DNA of 64,000 nt from G963676205 sp964342525 (GCA_964342525.1 CAYFGQ010000011.1:8735-72734), one strand, 5' to 3'. Shown: positions 1 through 8,364, numbered from the stretch's first letter. Notes: generated by a model from the sequence alone, not told the origin. Translations and numbers: made by a program.

Positions 1-530
1 GTAAGAACAGCTGATGCGGAAGGTAGCGTTTTTCTTTGAGTAAAGATTGAATCTTTTGGGATTGCTATTTTTACATTTGCTCTTAAAACCCCTGAAAGTG
101 CTTCTAATGAACGGGATAATTCACCCTCCAAAGCTCTAAGGTATTTTACCCTATTTTCAAAGTTTGTAGTTCCTAGTGAACTTTTCTCAAAGATCTCCCA
201 ACCTGTGTGTTTATTTGTAGAAGCTTCACTTGTTACAAGTTTGATTTTTGCAATATTAATAAACTCTTTATTTGTTTTAAGAACTAGATTATTTCCACTT
301 CCTAGTACTGCAAAAGGTACCCCTGAGGCTTCTAATTCTGCTGATGCTTGCATAACTTGTGTTTTAGTTAAATTTGAAGCAATTGTATAGTTTAATTTTT
401 CATCTTGTGCTTTAATGCTTGAATATATTAATAAACCAACAAGAAATACAAAAAGTACTGCAAATCCACCAATGATTACAGCCCTTTGTGCAGTGTTTAA
501 TTTATTAATAAACTCTAATAGTTGACCCAT
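1..530 (-). CDS. fliF: Flagellar MS-ring protein FliF (N-terminal part; cut by window edge)
   Basis: This encodes the protein of the flagellar MS ring, which sits in the inner membrane and nucleates the basal body and export gate. The frame is open from an ATG at 528-530 to the window edge, giving about 176 residues. A hydrophobic segment at about residues 17-41 is followed by a YscJ/FliF ring-building pattern (KLNYTIASNLTKTQ, ASGVPFAV, ALEGELSRSLEALSGV). Family members run to about 550 residues, so roughly two thirds lies outside. The gene begins 20 bases after the stop of flgB and is last in the visible minus-strand order cheY, cheZ-like, flgF, flgB, fliF. The family call is secure. Confidence 0.93.
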   Translation of the reverse strand, partial: MGQLLEFINKLNTAQRAVIIGGFAVLFVFLVGLLIYSSIKAQDEKLNYTIASNLTKTQVMQASAELEASGVPFAVLGSGNNLVLKTNKEFINIAKIKLVTSEASTNKHTGWEIFEKSSLGTTNFENRVKYLRALEGELSRSLEALSGVLRANVKIAIPKDSIFTQRKTLPSASAVL

Positions 531-550
531 TTATCTAAAATTTCCTAAAA

Positions 551-961
551 TTAATTTTTGCTTGAAGAATCTATAACTGATCTAAACCAGCTGGCATCTT
601 TTTTTATAGATGATTGTATTGCATTAAACATAACATTGTTTTTTGCCATATCACTTATCTCACGATCTAAACTTACATTGTTACCATCATTCTTTTCATT
701 TAGACCGGTTTTTTCTACAACCCTTGGTTGATTTACTTTTGATGATGTATCTTCTCTATGATGCTTTATATGTGTAGGGTGTGTTGTTGCTAAAGCCAAT
801 CTTGAATCATTTGCTTTTTGAAGTTCTTGATCAAAACTTAGCTCTTTTGCTTTATATCCTGGTGTATTTATATTGGCTATATTTCCAGAGATTACTTTTT
901 GTTTATCTCCCCTATAGCCTAGTTGTTTATATAGTAAGGAACTTACACCACTAGCTTCCAT
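551..961 (-). CDS. flgB: Flagellar basal-body rod protein FlgB
   Basis: FlgB is the most cell-proximal rod protein of the flagellar basal body and is exported by the flagellar type III system. The 136 residues match the usual FlgB length. The N-terminal rod signature ISGNIANINTPGYKAKEL lies at about residues 25-42, and the C-terminal helix (DMAKNNVMFNAIQSSIKK) has the usual axial-protein character. It starts 3 bases after the flgF stop, with AAGG just upstream. The usual partners flgC and fliE do not follow; fliF comes next instead. Confidence 0.93.
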   Translation of the reverse strand: MEASGVSSLLYKQLGYRGDKQKVISGNIANINTPGYKAKELSFDQELQKANDSRLALATTHPTHIKHHREDTSSKVNQPRVVEKTGLNEKNDGNNVSLDREISDMAKNNVMFNAIQSSIKKDASWFRSVIDSSSKN

Positions 962-964
962 CTA

Positions 965-1681
965 TTACCTTGCACTTCCAATTTTTTCAATTAGTTTAGA
1001 GTTTGTTTCACCTATTCCTGCTACTGCTTTTTGAGACTGTTCAAACCTTCTATGTGCATCAATAAGTGATATCATTGCTTGTACACTATTTACATTACTC
1101 TTTTCAAGTGCACCTTGAGATATAATACCCTCATTATTAAAAACTGGCGTTAATTCACCATCATCAATTATTCTATAATTGTTATTTCCAATTTTTTCTA
1201 AGTTTTTAAAATCTGTTTGTTCTAATCCAATATTTTGTGCAAAACCATCCTCTACTAAAAGAGGATCATTATCTACACTTAATACTTTATATCCATTTTG
1301 TGTTACAAGTTCTCCATTTAGAGATTTAAAAGATCCATCTCTAGTTAAAAGTATATTTCCATTATCATCTTGAACTTTAAAAAATGAATTTGTATCAGAG
1401 ATTGCAAAATCTAGATTATTTCCAGTTGGAACTATTGCTCCAACTTGTCCATTGATAAATTTATTATCAATCTTTGGAATTGTATTAAAAACTTCTTCTT
1501 GTTTTGTAGGGACTTTTCTTTCTTCCCTTGCTCTTTCTAAATAATGGTTAAACGAACCTTCACTTAAGCCCTCTTGTTTAAATCCTGTTGTATTAGCATT
1601 TGCTAAATTATTAGAGATAGTATCTACACGATTAAGTTGATTAATCATTGCAGCTGCAAGAGGATAAGTACCATTAGCCAT
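965..1681 (-). CDS. flgF: Flagellar hook-basal body rod protein, FlgF-like
   Basis: This is a 238-residue axial protein of the FlgF/FlgG family, probably the proximal rod protein FlgF. The rod motif ISNNLANANTTGFKQEG lies near residues 22-38. The central region has the FlgE/F/G beta fold (FFKVQDDNGNILLTRDGSF, TQNGYKVL), and the C-terminus carries the family helix VQAMISLIDAHRRFEQSQKA. A clear ribosome binding site (AAGGAATTTA) precedes the ATG. Because a better FlgG match lies at 3313-4101, FlgF is the more likely identity here. It is translated between the CheZ-like gene and flgB. Confidence 0.88.
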   Translation of the reverse strand: MANGTYPLAAAMINQLNRVDTISNNLANANTTGFKQEGLSEGSFNHYLERAREERKVPTKQEEVFNTIPKIDNKFINGQVGAIVPTGNNLDFAISDTNSFFKVQDDNGNILLTRDGSFKSLNGELVTQNGYKVLSVDNDPLLVEDGFAQNIGLEQTDFKNLEKIGNNNYRIIDDGELTPVFNNEGIISQGALEKSNVNSVQAMISLIDAHRRFEQSQKAVAGIGETNSKLIEKIGSAR

Positions 1682-1700
1682 TAAATTCCTTTATTTGTTA

Positions 1701-2702
1701 TCACTTATTAAATTCAGCGATTAATGCATCTAGATCTTCATCATCTACAGTTCCATCTGTAGAGTCACCATGAATATGTTTTGCGATCTGTACATCTTTA
1801 TAATTTTCTGTATCTTCAAATAGATTATTAAGGTAATTAGAAAGTCTTTTAATAACAGACATAACCCTTTCAATTTTTTGTCTATTGATATCAAAAAATT
1901 GCATCTGTTCCATAGCTTCAAATATTTGCATATTCATAGAATCTATCTTATCACTTGATTCTTTCCCTTTTCCTTGAAGTGCAGTTGCTGCATCAAGTTG
2001 TTCTTTAAAAAGTGCAATATTTGGAAACTTTTGAGTTAAAGTTGCTAAAAGCTTTATTTGACTTTCAACAAAAGCTTCAGACTCTTTAGAGTTTTTCTGG
2101 ATTACATTATTTTCATCAAGTATTAAACTTAATACATCAAATATTTCACCAGCTTTATCTTCACTATCTTTTGCAACTTGGCTTAGTTGTCCTACAACTT
2201 TTGTATCAGGCTCAACTGGAGCAGGGAACACCCCTTGATCAACTTTATCATTTGTCCAAGCTCTTGCAATAGCTTCATTTGTAGCATCATCATCTTTTGA
2301 TTCTGGAACATCAGGATCAGATACAACAGGTTCATCATCCGTAATACCATCAATACCTGCTAAAAGATCATCTATATCTGATGTATCAACATCATTTGAA
2401 GATTCTTCAATCTCTGGCATATCTGGAATACCTATATCCTCTGGCATAGCTACGTCTTCTGCAGCTGGTCCACTATCTGCTTCATCAAGTTGCGCTAAAA
2501 GCTCATCTATATCATTTTCATTTTCATCACCACCAGAAACTTCATCAGCCCCTTGCGTTTCAGCAATTAAATTTTCTATATCATCAGCACTCATTTGCGC
2601 AGCATCATCTGCAACTTCTGGTTCTGCTGGAGCTTCTTCTGCTGGTGCTGGCTCATCCAGCCCATTCATCAATGCTTCTATCTCTTCTTGACTCATACTC
2701 AT
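1701..2702 (-). CDS. cheZ: CheZ-type CheY-P phosphatase with repeated docking-like motifs
   Basis: This is probably the chemotaxis phosphatase that removes phosphate from CheY-P. It has 333 residues. The last 170 or so are helical and contain the CheZ catalytic pattern D-x3-Q (D271 and Q275 in FFDINRQKIERVM). The first 150 residues are acidic, Ala/Pro-rich and probably disordered. Short peptides of the form D-I-D-x-L-L-A-x-L-D occur at about residues 4-16, 38-48, 62-73, 107-118 and at the C-terminus (321-331). They resemble the CheY-binding peptides known at the FliM N-terminus and the E. coli CheZ C-terminus. The gene follows cheY by 28 bases, which supports the role. Five docking sites is an inference. 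Confidence 0.8.
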   Translation of the reverse strand: MSMSQEEIEALMNGLDEPAPAEEAPAEPEVADDAAQMSADDIENLIAETQGADEVSGGDENENDIDELLAQLDEADSGPAAEDVAMPEDIGIPDMPEIEESSNDVDTSDIDDLLAGIDGITDDEPVVSDPDVPESKDDDATNEAIARAWTNDKVDQGVFPAPVEPDTKVVGQLSQVAKDSEDKAGEIFDVLSLILDENNVIQKNSKESEAFVESQIKLLATLTQKFPNIALFKEQLDAATALQGKGKESSDKIDSMNMQIFEAMEQMQFFDINRQKIERVMSVIKRLSNYLNNLFEDTENYKDVQIAKHIHGDSTDGTVDDEDLDALIAEFNK

Positions 2703-2730
2703 CTTAAACCCTTTTATTTAGACAGTAAAA

Positions 2731-3105
2731 TTACTTTTTACCTAAAACTCCATCAAGTTTTTCTTTTAAAACATCCGCACTAAAAGGTTTAACAATATAA
2801 TTGTTTACTCCAGCTTTAAGAGCAGTAATAACCTCACCTTTACCACCTTCTGTAGTAATCATGATAATTGGTGTCTTTTGGTGTGCTCCACCAGCTCTTA
2901 TTTTTTTTACTAGATCAAGACCATTCATATTTGGCATATTCCAGTCTGTTAGTACTATATCATATTGTCCAGCTTCCAATAGTTTCCACGCAGCAACACC
3001 ATCTTCAGCTTCATCAAAATCATCCCTTGAGTGCCCTAATTGCATTACAACATTTCCAATAATCCTTCTCATCGTAGAACTATCATCAACAATTAAAATT
3101 TTCAT
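2731..3105 (-). CDS. cheY: Chemotaxis response regulator CheY
   Basis: CheY is a single-domain response regulator that, when phosphorylated, binds the flagellar switch. The 124 residues form one receiver domain: acidic pair D7/D8, phospho-acceptor D54 (VLTDWNMP), conserved Thr in MITTEG (84/85) and K106 in IVKPF. There is no output domain. The ATG at 3105 has AGGG upstream. The gene heads the minus-strand flagellar unit, and its promoter must lie in the 207-base gap to the divergent flgG. The CheZ-like phosphatase is immediately downstream, making a kinase-output/phosphatase pair. Confidence 0.93.
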   Translation of the reverse strand: MKILIVDDSSTMRRIIGNVVMQLGHSRDDFDEAEDGVAAWKLLEAGQYDIVLTDWNMPNMNGLDLVKKIRAGGAHQKTPIIMITTEGGKGEVITALKAGVNNYIVKPFSADVLKEKLDGVLGKK

Positions 3106-3276
3106 ATTATTTCCCTCGTATAAATATTATCGTGTTTGTTGAAACATTATATTTAATTTCCAATGAATAGAATCTTAAATAAAGATATCCTTAGTTTATT
3201 TAATTACCCTTTTACTACACTTAATTGAACCATGCCCTAAATGTTCGATTTAATCTAATATTAAATATTCTTTAAC

Positions 3277-3282
3277 TATAAT
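3277..3282 (+). promoter_or_regulatory. Candidate -10 box (TATAAT) for flgG
   Basis: A perfect TATAAT lies 30 bases before the flgG ATG, in very AT-rich DNA with no clear -35, as is common in Campylobacterota. AGGAG at 3300-3304 is the ribosome binding site. No convincing sigma-54 (GG-N10-GC) site was found in the gap between cheY and flgG. Confidence 0.45.
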
Positions 3283-3312
3283 CTAAGTTATTTTAAAATA
3301 GGAGTCCATACA

Positions 3313-4101
3313 ATGATCAGAGGCCTATATACTGCTTCAACAGGGATGAATGCTCAACAACACCAAATCGATGTAACATCAAATAACATTGCCAATGTTA
3401 ATACAACTGCATTTAAAAAAGATAGAGCTGAATTCCAAGATCTTATGTATGAAGCCCTAAACTATACAGGTGGAACCACCTCTGAGATCACAACAAATCC
3501 TACTGGTATTGATGTGGGTCTTGGTACAAGGGTTGCAGGTATCCAAAAAAACTTTTTACAAGGTAATATGAAAGAGACTGGAAATCCTCTAGATATGGCA
3601 GTAGAAGGGAAAGGTTTCTTTACAGTTGTTAAACCAGATGGTGAGATTGGATATACTAGAAATGGTGCATTTAAAGTTGACGCTGAAGGTGGAATTGTAA
3701 ATGGACAAGGATTTAGACTTCAACCTGAGATTATCATTCCAAACAATGTGGTAAATATTTCAATCGGAGAAGATGGAATAGTTGCAGGTATTGATGCGGG
3801 AACTGGTCAAGCTGTAAATCTAGGACAAATCACCCTAACAGACTTTGTAAACCCAGCTGGTCTTCAACCTGATGGAAACTCTCTTTATATGGCTTCCCCT
3901 ACCTCTGGTGATCCTATTGAAGGTAATCCAGGACTTGATGGAATGGGTGGAATAAGACAAGGTATGCTTGAATCATCAAATGTAAAACTTGTTAGTGAAA
4001 TGGTTGATTTAATAACAGCTCAGAGAGCATATGAAGCCAATTCAAAATCGATCAGTACAACTGATGAAATGCTTGATATTGTAAATAGATTGAAAAGGTA
4101 A
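3313..4101 (+). CDS. flgG: Flagellar distal rod protein FlgG
   Basis: FlgG forms the distal rod that crosses the periplasm to the hook. The 262 residues are the family's normal length. The N-terminus MIRGLYTASTGMNAQQ with VTSNNIANVNTTAFKK and the C-terminus LVSEMVDLITAQRAYEAN with STTDEMLDIVNRL are textbook FlgG. The start is fixed by AGGAG at 3300-3304. It is divergent from the cheY-led unit and stands alone as a flagellar gene on the plus strand; the genes after it are not obviously flagellar. Confidence 0.95.
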   Translation: MIRGLYTASTGMNAQQHQIDVTSNNIANVNTTAFKKDRAEFQDLMYEALNYTGGTTSEITTNPTGIDVGLGTRVAGIQKNFLQGNMKETGNPLDMAVEGKGFFTVVKPDGEIGYTRNGAFKVDAEGGIVNGQGFRLQPEIIIPNNVVNISIGEDGIVAGIDAGTGQAVNLGQITLTDFVNPAGLQPDGNSLYMASPTSGDPIEGNPGLDGMGGIRQGMLESSNVKLVSEMVDLITAQRAYEANSKSISTTDEMLDIVNRLKR

Positions 4102-4119
4102 TATATAATTTTTTAAGCT

Positions 4120-4572
4120 ATGGATTTAGAAGAACTAAAAAGACGTAGGGAAGAAAACCTCAAAGCTCATAAAAAGAAAAAAAAAGAGTACTATCTCAAA
4201 AAAAAGCTTGAGAAACAAGCTGCACAGGCAAAAGAGACTAAAGCTCCGCCAAAAGTGATAGACTATGCAAAAGAGTTCTCCCATGGAGTAGATTTTGCTG
4301 CAAAGTTCAAAGAGATTGCTAAAGCACAAAAAGCCCACGTCGATGATAGAAAAGATATTATTGTCGCTAAAATTCAAGAATATAAAAAAAGAAAACAAGA
4401 CTACTACAAAGAGAATAAAGATAAAAGACTTGCTTACGATAAAGCTTATAGAGAAAAGAAAAAAGAAGATCTAAAAAAATATAGAAAAGAGTATTACGAA
4501 AAAAATCGTGAAGCTATTTTAGAAAAGCAACGTCTTGCTAGACAAAAAAATAAAGAGAATAAAGAATCATAG
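4120..4572 (+). CDS. Uncharacterised lysine-rich basic protein
   Basis: I do not recognise a family. The 150 residues are extremely rich in Lys, Glu, Tyr and Arg (for example KKKKKEYYLKKKLEKQ and KKYRKEYYEKNREAILEK) and predict as long charged helices or coiled coil, with a less charged middle (PPKVIDYAKEFSHGVDFAAKF). There is no signal peptide or membrane segment. The ATG lies 18 bases after flgG and its own ribosome binding site is weak. The stop directly abuts the ATG of the next gene, so the two are probably co-translated. It could be a nucleic-acid-binding or scaffold protein; nothing in the sequence decides this. Confidence 0.7.
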   Translation: MDLEELKRRREENLKAHKKKKKEYYLKKKLEKQAAQAKETKAPPKVIDYAKEFSHGVDFAAKFKEIAKAQKAHVDDRKDIIVAKIQEYKKRKQDYYKENKDKRLAYDKAYREKKKEDLKKYRKEYYEKNREAILEKQRLARQKNKENKES

Positions 4573-5481
4573 ATGGCTGAAGATATAAAAGAAGAGAATG
4601 AAGAAAATAGTTCTGTAAATGAAGATACAAATAATGGTTTAATTCCTGAAGACTCAGGAGAAACACCTACAGAATCAGAATCTCAAACTCCAACAGAAGA
4701 TACATCAAGTTCTCCCCAAGCAGCACCAACAATTCCAACAATGGAATCTTCAAATGAAGAGATGGATATGGAAGAAGATGAAGAAAACCCTATACAGAAA
4801 AAACAAAATAAAATACAAAAAATATTAATAATTGTTGCTGGTGTATTAGGAGCTATTTTAGTTATAGGTTTGATCCTTTATTTTTTTGGTTTTTTTGATC
4901 CAGAAGAGAAACCTAAAACTGAAATGACTACTGAAACTATGGAGATAAATATAACTAAAGAGCCTGAAAAATATATATTTGCCTCAAAAGATATAAATAT
5001 CGATAGATTAAATGGAAAACTTAGAATCCTTACTAAATATGAAATAATTGGTACGGAAGAAGAGGAAAGACAAAAAGAGCTAGAGAAAAACTCTAAACTT
5101 AGTACAGATCAGATAAATGAACTTTTAAAAGCTGAACAAATGAAAGAGGATGAGCAAAAGAAAAAAGAGGAAGAGGAAAGACTAAAAAAAATAAAAGAGG
5201 AAGAGGAGAAAAAAGCAAAAGCACAGAATCCTTATGATCTATTACAATTTATACAAATTGCTAATGATTCAGCCCTTTTAGATTCCATAAAAAATGAGAT
5301 AGAACAATATAAAGTAAAATCATCTAAATGTGAAGATAGAAATCAAGAGTTCTTTTTGATTGGACCTTTTAATTCAAATAAAGAATTAAATCAAGCATTT
5401 AGAGCTATCTATAATAATATAACTCCAAGTGCTACAAAAAAAGATTTAGCCAGATTAGAATTTAATAGGATTTGTAAATAA
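4573..5481 (+). CDS. Uncharacterised single-pass membrane protein, acidic N-terminus, coiled coil
   Basis: This is a 302-residue protein of unknown function. Residues 1-75 are acidic and rich in Ser, Thr and Pro, probably disordered. One membrane helix lies at about 84-107 (ILIIVAGVLGAILVIGLILY). A Glu/Lys coiled coil spans about 160-218. The last 50 residues form a small domain with two cysteines (C253, C301) containing EFFLIGPFNSNKELNQAF, which faintly recalls a SPOR-type fold. The orientation suggests a cytoplasmic acidic tail and a periplasmic C-terminus. Its start abuts the stop of the very basic upstream protein, and the opposite charges invite the idea that the two interact; this is inference. 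Confidence 0.7.
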   Translation: MAEDIKEENEENSSVNEDTNNGLIPEDSGETPTESESQTPTEDTSSSPQAAPTIPTMESSNEEMDMEEDEENPIQKKQNKIQKILIIVAGVLGAILVIGLILYFFGFFDPEEKPKTEMTTETMEINITKEPEKYIFASKDINIDRLNGKLRILTKYEIIGTEEEERQKELEKNSKLSTDQINELLKAEQMKEDEQKKKEEEERLKKIKEEEEKKAKAQNPYDLLQFIQIANDSALLDSIKNEIEQYKVKSSKCEDRNQEFFLIGPFNSNKELNQAFRAIYNNITPSATKKDLARLEFNRICK

Positions 5482-5484
5482 TAT

Positions 5485-5997
5485 ATGAGATTAGGTATAT
5501 TATCAGATTCTCACACTAAAGTGGAGTATCAAAAAGAAGCTATAACTCGTCTAAAAGAGTTTGATATCTCTTATTTAATCCATGCAGGTGATCTTTGTGT
5601 AGAAGAGAATTTAGAGGCTTTAGAAAACTCTGGCTTACCATATATTTCAGTTTTTGGGAATAATGATTATTCTTTACTTGGAGTTGCACATAAATATAAT
5701 ATAAAAAAAGAGCCATATTATTTTAAGATAAAAGATACTACTTTTAAACTAATGCACCTTCCATTTTATATGAGTGGAGATAGTGATATTGTAATATCTG
5801 GTCATACTCATATTTTTGAACAAGAGTTTATAAATGAAACTTTATTTATAAATCCAGGTGAAGTATGTGCTAGAGAAAAACCTTTAATAGAGTGTGTAGT
5901 TTTAGAGATTAAAGAAAATAAGTATATAATCACGTATAATTACAAAGATATAAATTTAGATAAATGGGAAACAAAAAAATTTGAATATGAAAAATGA
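5485..5997 (+). CDS. YfcE/MJ0936-type metallophosphodiesterase
   Basis: This is a small calcineurin-like metallophosphoesterase of the YfcE family, 170 residues, probably a cytoplasmic phosphodiesterase of unknown natural substrate. The dinuclear metal site is visible: D8-x-H10 (ILSDSH), HAGD at 33-36, FGNND at 57-61 and SGHTH at 105-109. The usual His-Gly before the last motif is replaced by HL (LMHLPFY). It begins 3 bases after the preceding stop and overlaps the probable bioB start by 11 bases, so it belongs to the same plus-strand run. Confidence 0.85.
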   Translation: MRLGILSDSHTKVEYQKEAITRLKEFDISYLIHAGDLCVEENLEALENSGLPYISVFGNNDYSLLGVAHKYNIKKEPYYFKIKDTTFKLMHLPFYMSGDSDIVISGHTHIFEQEFINETLFINPGEVCAREKPLIECVVLEIKENKYIITYNYKDINLDKWETKKFEYEK

Positions 5998-6838
5998 AAA
6001 AATATTTTTATGTGCCATCTCAAATATTGAAAGTGGTACATGTAATGAAGATTGTAAATTTTGTACACAAAGTGTAAAATACAAAGCAGATATTGAAAGA
6101 TATAGACAAAAAAGTATTGATGTAATTGTTGAAGAAGCAAAAAGAGCTAGAGCAAATAGAGCTATTGGTTTTTGTTTAGTAACAGCAGGTAAAGGTTTAA
6201 CAGATAAAAGACTAGAGTTTGTATGTGAAGCAGCTCGTGCAGTAAAAAAAGAGGATCTTGGTCTAAAGATCATTGCATGTAATGGTACAGCTTCACTTGA
6301 ACAATTAAAAGAGCTAAAAAAAGCTGGTGTAAACAACTATAACCATAATCTAGAAACATCTAGAGAGTTTTATCCAAAAATTGTATCAACTCACACATGG
6401 GATGAAAGATATGAAACCTGTGAAAATGTAAATAAATCTGGATTAAAACTGGTTTCTGGTGGTATTTTTGGTTTAGGTGAAACACAAGAAGATAGAATCT
6501 CTATGTTAGAGTCTTTAGCTTCACTAAATCCTATGAATGTACCGATTAACTTTTTCCATCCAAATAAAGCATTACCTTTAGTGGAAAATTCAATCACAAA
6601 AGAGCAAGGGTTTGAGCTTATCACACTTGCTAGAAAAATGATCCCTAATGCACATAAGATTATGATCGCTGGAGGTAGAGAAGTTATGTTTGGTGATGAT
6701 CAATATGAGTGTTTAAACCGTGGTGCAAATGCAGTTGTAATTGGTGATTATTTAACAACAGAGGGTAAAACTCCTGCAGATGATATTAAAGCTATTGAGA
6801 CATTAGGATTCCAAATAGCTGATACTTGTGATAGATAA
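5987..6838 (+). CDS. bioB: Biotin synthase
   Basis: BioB is the radical-SAM enzyme that inserts sulfur into dethiobiotin, the last step of biotin synthesis. The radical-SAM cluster motif C-x3-C-x2-C (C19, C23, C26 in GTCNEDCKFCTQS) is present, as are the family segments YNHNLETS, SGGIFGLGE and NFFHP. I place the start at ATG 5987, giving 283 residues beginning MKNEKIFLCAISN; a longer frame needs a TTG at 5981, and epsilonproteobacterial BioB proteins start at about this point. It overlaps the phosphodiesterase gene. bioF lies elsewhere in the window (26703-27809), so the pathway is scattered. Confidence 0.93.
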   Translation: MKNEKIFLCAISNIESGTCNEDCKFCTQSVKYKADIERYRQKSIDVIVEEAKRARANRAIGFCLVTAGKGLTDKRLEFVCEAARAVKKEDLGLKIIACNGTASLEQLKELKKAGVNNYNHNLETSREFYPKIVSTHTWDERYETCENVNKSGLKLVSGGIFGLGETQEDRISMLESLASLNPMNVPINFFHPNKALPLVENSITKEQGFELITLARKMIPNAHKIMIAGGREVMFGDDQYECLNRGANAVVIGDYLTTEGKTPADDIKAIETLGFQIADTCDR

Positions 6839-6847
6839 GGGAATCTT

Positions 6848-8014
6848 GTGAGTAGCGATATATCTATAATTATTGTTATATCTATAATTATCGTTATATC
6901 ACCCCTTATTTCTAAAAAAACCCATATTCCTACAGTTCCAATTGAGATAGCACTAGGATCTCTAGCTGCATCCTTTCATCTTCTTTCACACAACTATATA
7001 TTTGAACTAGTAGCTGAACTTGGTTTTTTATATTTAATGTTCCTTGCTGGACTTGAAGTTGATATTAGGAAACTATTTAAAGTACCAAAAGAGATCCTCA
7101 CCAAGGGGTCTTTTTATGTAATTCTTTTATATGTTTTATCCACAGCTATAGCCCTATATTTTGACCTTGGTCTAATTTTTATAGTGATTATGCCACTTAT
7201 CTCCATTGGACTTCTTGCTGCACTTAAAAAAGAGTATGGGGATCAACCATGGATTGAGCTTTCTATTACTGTTGGTTTAATTGGGGAGATTGTATCTATT
7301 GTATTACTTACTATTGTGAGTGCAAAAATGGAGTTTGGTATCACTCCAGAATTTTATAAAACAATGATCATCCTCGCACTTCTTTTTGTGGGACTTGTGG
7401 TACTTTATAAATTTCTTCACCACCTTGTATGGTGGTATCCAGAGATTAAACAAAATCTTATGCCAAAATATGACCATACAGAACAAGATATTAGATTATC
7501 TATGACAACATTCTTCTTACTTATTGCAATGATGTTATATCTAAATCTAGAGGTTGCTTTTGGTGCATTTATTGCAGGGGTATTTATACGTACCTTCTTT
7601 GAGCATAAAAAAGAGTTACCTACAAAACTTGAACACTTTGGTTTTGGATGGTTAGTGCCTATCTTCTTTATTTCAATTGGGGCTTCATTTGATATAGATT
7701 CTATTATGATTGATGGTCTTATAATGACAGCAGTGGGTATTACAACAGCAATGATTTCTATTAGGGTTATATCATCTTTCTTACTTATAAAAGAACTTGG
7801 AAATAGTATATTAAAAACTATACTATTTGGACTTTCACACTCTATGCCACTAACTCTTTTAATTGCTGTTGCAACTCTAGCATTTCACAATAGAAGTATA
7901 GATCAATTTCACTATTATGCATTTATCCTTTCTGCTATTTTAGAGGTACTTATAGGTATGATTTCTATTAGAATATTAGCAAAAATTGAGCAGAAAAAAA
8001 GGCTGAAATCCTAA
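6848..8014 (+). CDS. CPA2-type monovalent cation/proton antiporter
   Basis: This is an inner-membrane transporter of the Kef/NapA (CPA2) type, 388 residues with about 11-12 hydrophobic helices and no cytoplasmic TrkA or RCK domain. Family features include LGFLYLMFLAGLEVDIR near residues 58-74 and the later segment VAFGAFIAGVFIR. It probably exchanges Na+ or K+ for protons; which ion cannot be read from the sequence. The start is GTG at 6848 with AAGGGA upstream, 9 bases after bioB, so it is probably co-transcribed. The last codons form one arm of the terminator at 7995-8030. Confidence 0.85.
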   Translation: MSSDISIIIVISIIIVISPLISKKTHIPTVPIEIALGSLAASFHLLSHNYIFELVAELGFLYLMFLAGLEVDIRKLFKVPKEILTKGSFYVILLYVLSTAIALYFDLGLIFIVIMPLISIGLLAALKKEYGDQPWIELSITVGLIGEIVSIVLLTIVSAKMEFGITPEFYKTMIILALLFVGLVVLYKFLHHLVWWYPEIKQNLMPKYDHTEQDIRLSMTTFFLLIAMMLYLNLEVAFGAFIAGVFIRTFFEHKKELPTKLEHFGFGWLVPIFFISIGASFDIDSIMIDGLIMTAVGITTAMISIRVISSFLLIKELGNSILKTILFGLSHSMPLTLLIAVATLAFHNRSIDQFHYYAFILSAILEVLIGMISIRILAKIEQKKRLKS

Positions 8015-8030
8015 GATTCCAACCTTTTTT
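7995..8030. terminator. Bidirectional rho-independent terminator
   Basis: The left arm AAAAAGGCTGAAATC (7996-8010) pairs with GATTCCAACCTTTTT (8015-8029) with two mismatches around a CTAA loop. The A-run on one side and T-run on the other allow it to work in both directions, for the antiporter gene ending at 8014 and for rpsO ending at 8048. It overlaps the antiporter stop codon. Confidence 0.75.
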
Positions 8031-8047
8031 AAAAAGCTTAAAACTAA

Positions 8048-8320
8048 TTACTTAGCTCTGATTCCTAAATCAGCAACTAATCCAGTAAATTTAGCATAAT
8101 CATTTTTCTTAAGATAATTAAGAAGTCTTTTTCTCTTACCTACCATTTTTAATAGACCAAGTCTTGATGAGTGATCTTTGTGATTTGATTTTAAATGCTC
8201 TGTTAAAACTTTGATTTGCTCACTTAAAATTGCGATTTGCACCTCTGGTGAACCTGTATCTTTGTCGTCTCTTCTGTATTTAGAAATAATTTCTGATTTT
8301 ACTTCCGTATCTAAAGCCAT
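8048..8320 (-). CDS. rpsO: 30S ribosomal protein S15
   Basis: S15 is a primary 16S rRNA-binding protein of the small subunit platform. The 90 residues have the normal length and motifs: TGSPEVQIAILSEQI (about residues 21-35) and DHSSRLGLLKMVGKRKRLL (about 49-67). A strong ribosome binding site (AGGAGGTC) precedes the ATG at 8320. The gene is convergent with the antiporter gene and separated from it by a two-way terminator. A perfect palindrome lies 28 bases upstream of the start. Confidence 0.97.
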   Translation of the reverse strand: MALDTEVKSEIISKYRRDDKDTGSPEVQIAILSEQIKVLTEHLKSNHKDHSSRLGLLKMVGKRKRLLNYLKKNDYAKFTGLVADLGIRAK

Positions 8321-8348
8321 AATGACCTCCTGATTGGTATAATTTTCT

Positions 8349-8364
8349 CACTTTATATAAAGTG
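8349..8364. promoter_or_regulatory. 16-base perfect palindrome upstream of rpsO
   Basis: CACTTTATATAAAGTG is a perfect inverted repeat between the end of aguB and the rpsO ribosome binding site. It overlaps a TATATA-like -10 region, so it could be a promoter/operator element, or a small hairpin in the leader of an autoregulated rpsO mRNA. Which of these applies cannot be decided from sequence. Confidence 0.35.

Noticed and set aside
3106..3312. Sigma-54 or sigma-28 flagellar promoter between cheY and flgG
   Set aside because: No GG-N10-GC pair and no well-spaced TAAA...CGAT combination was found; only a sigma-70-like TATAAT stands out.
5981..5986. bioB start at TTG 5981
   Set aside because: The ATG at 5987 gives the N-terminus expected for the family and is a stronger start codon.
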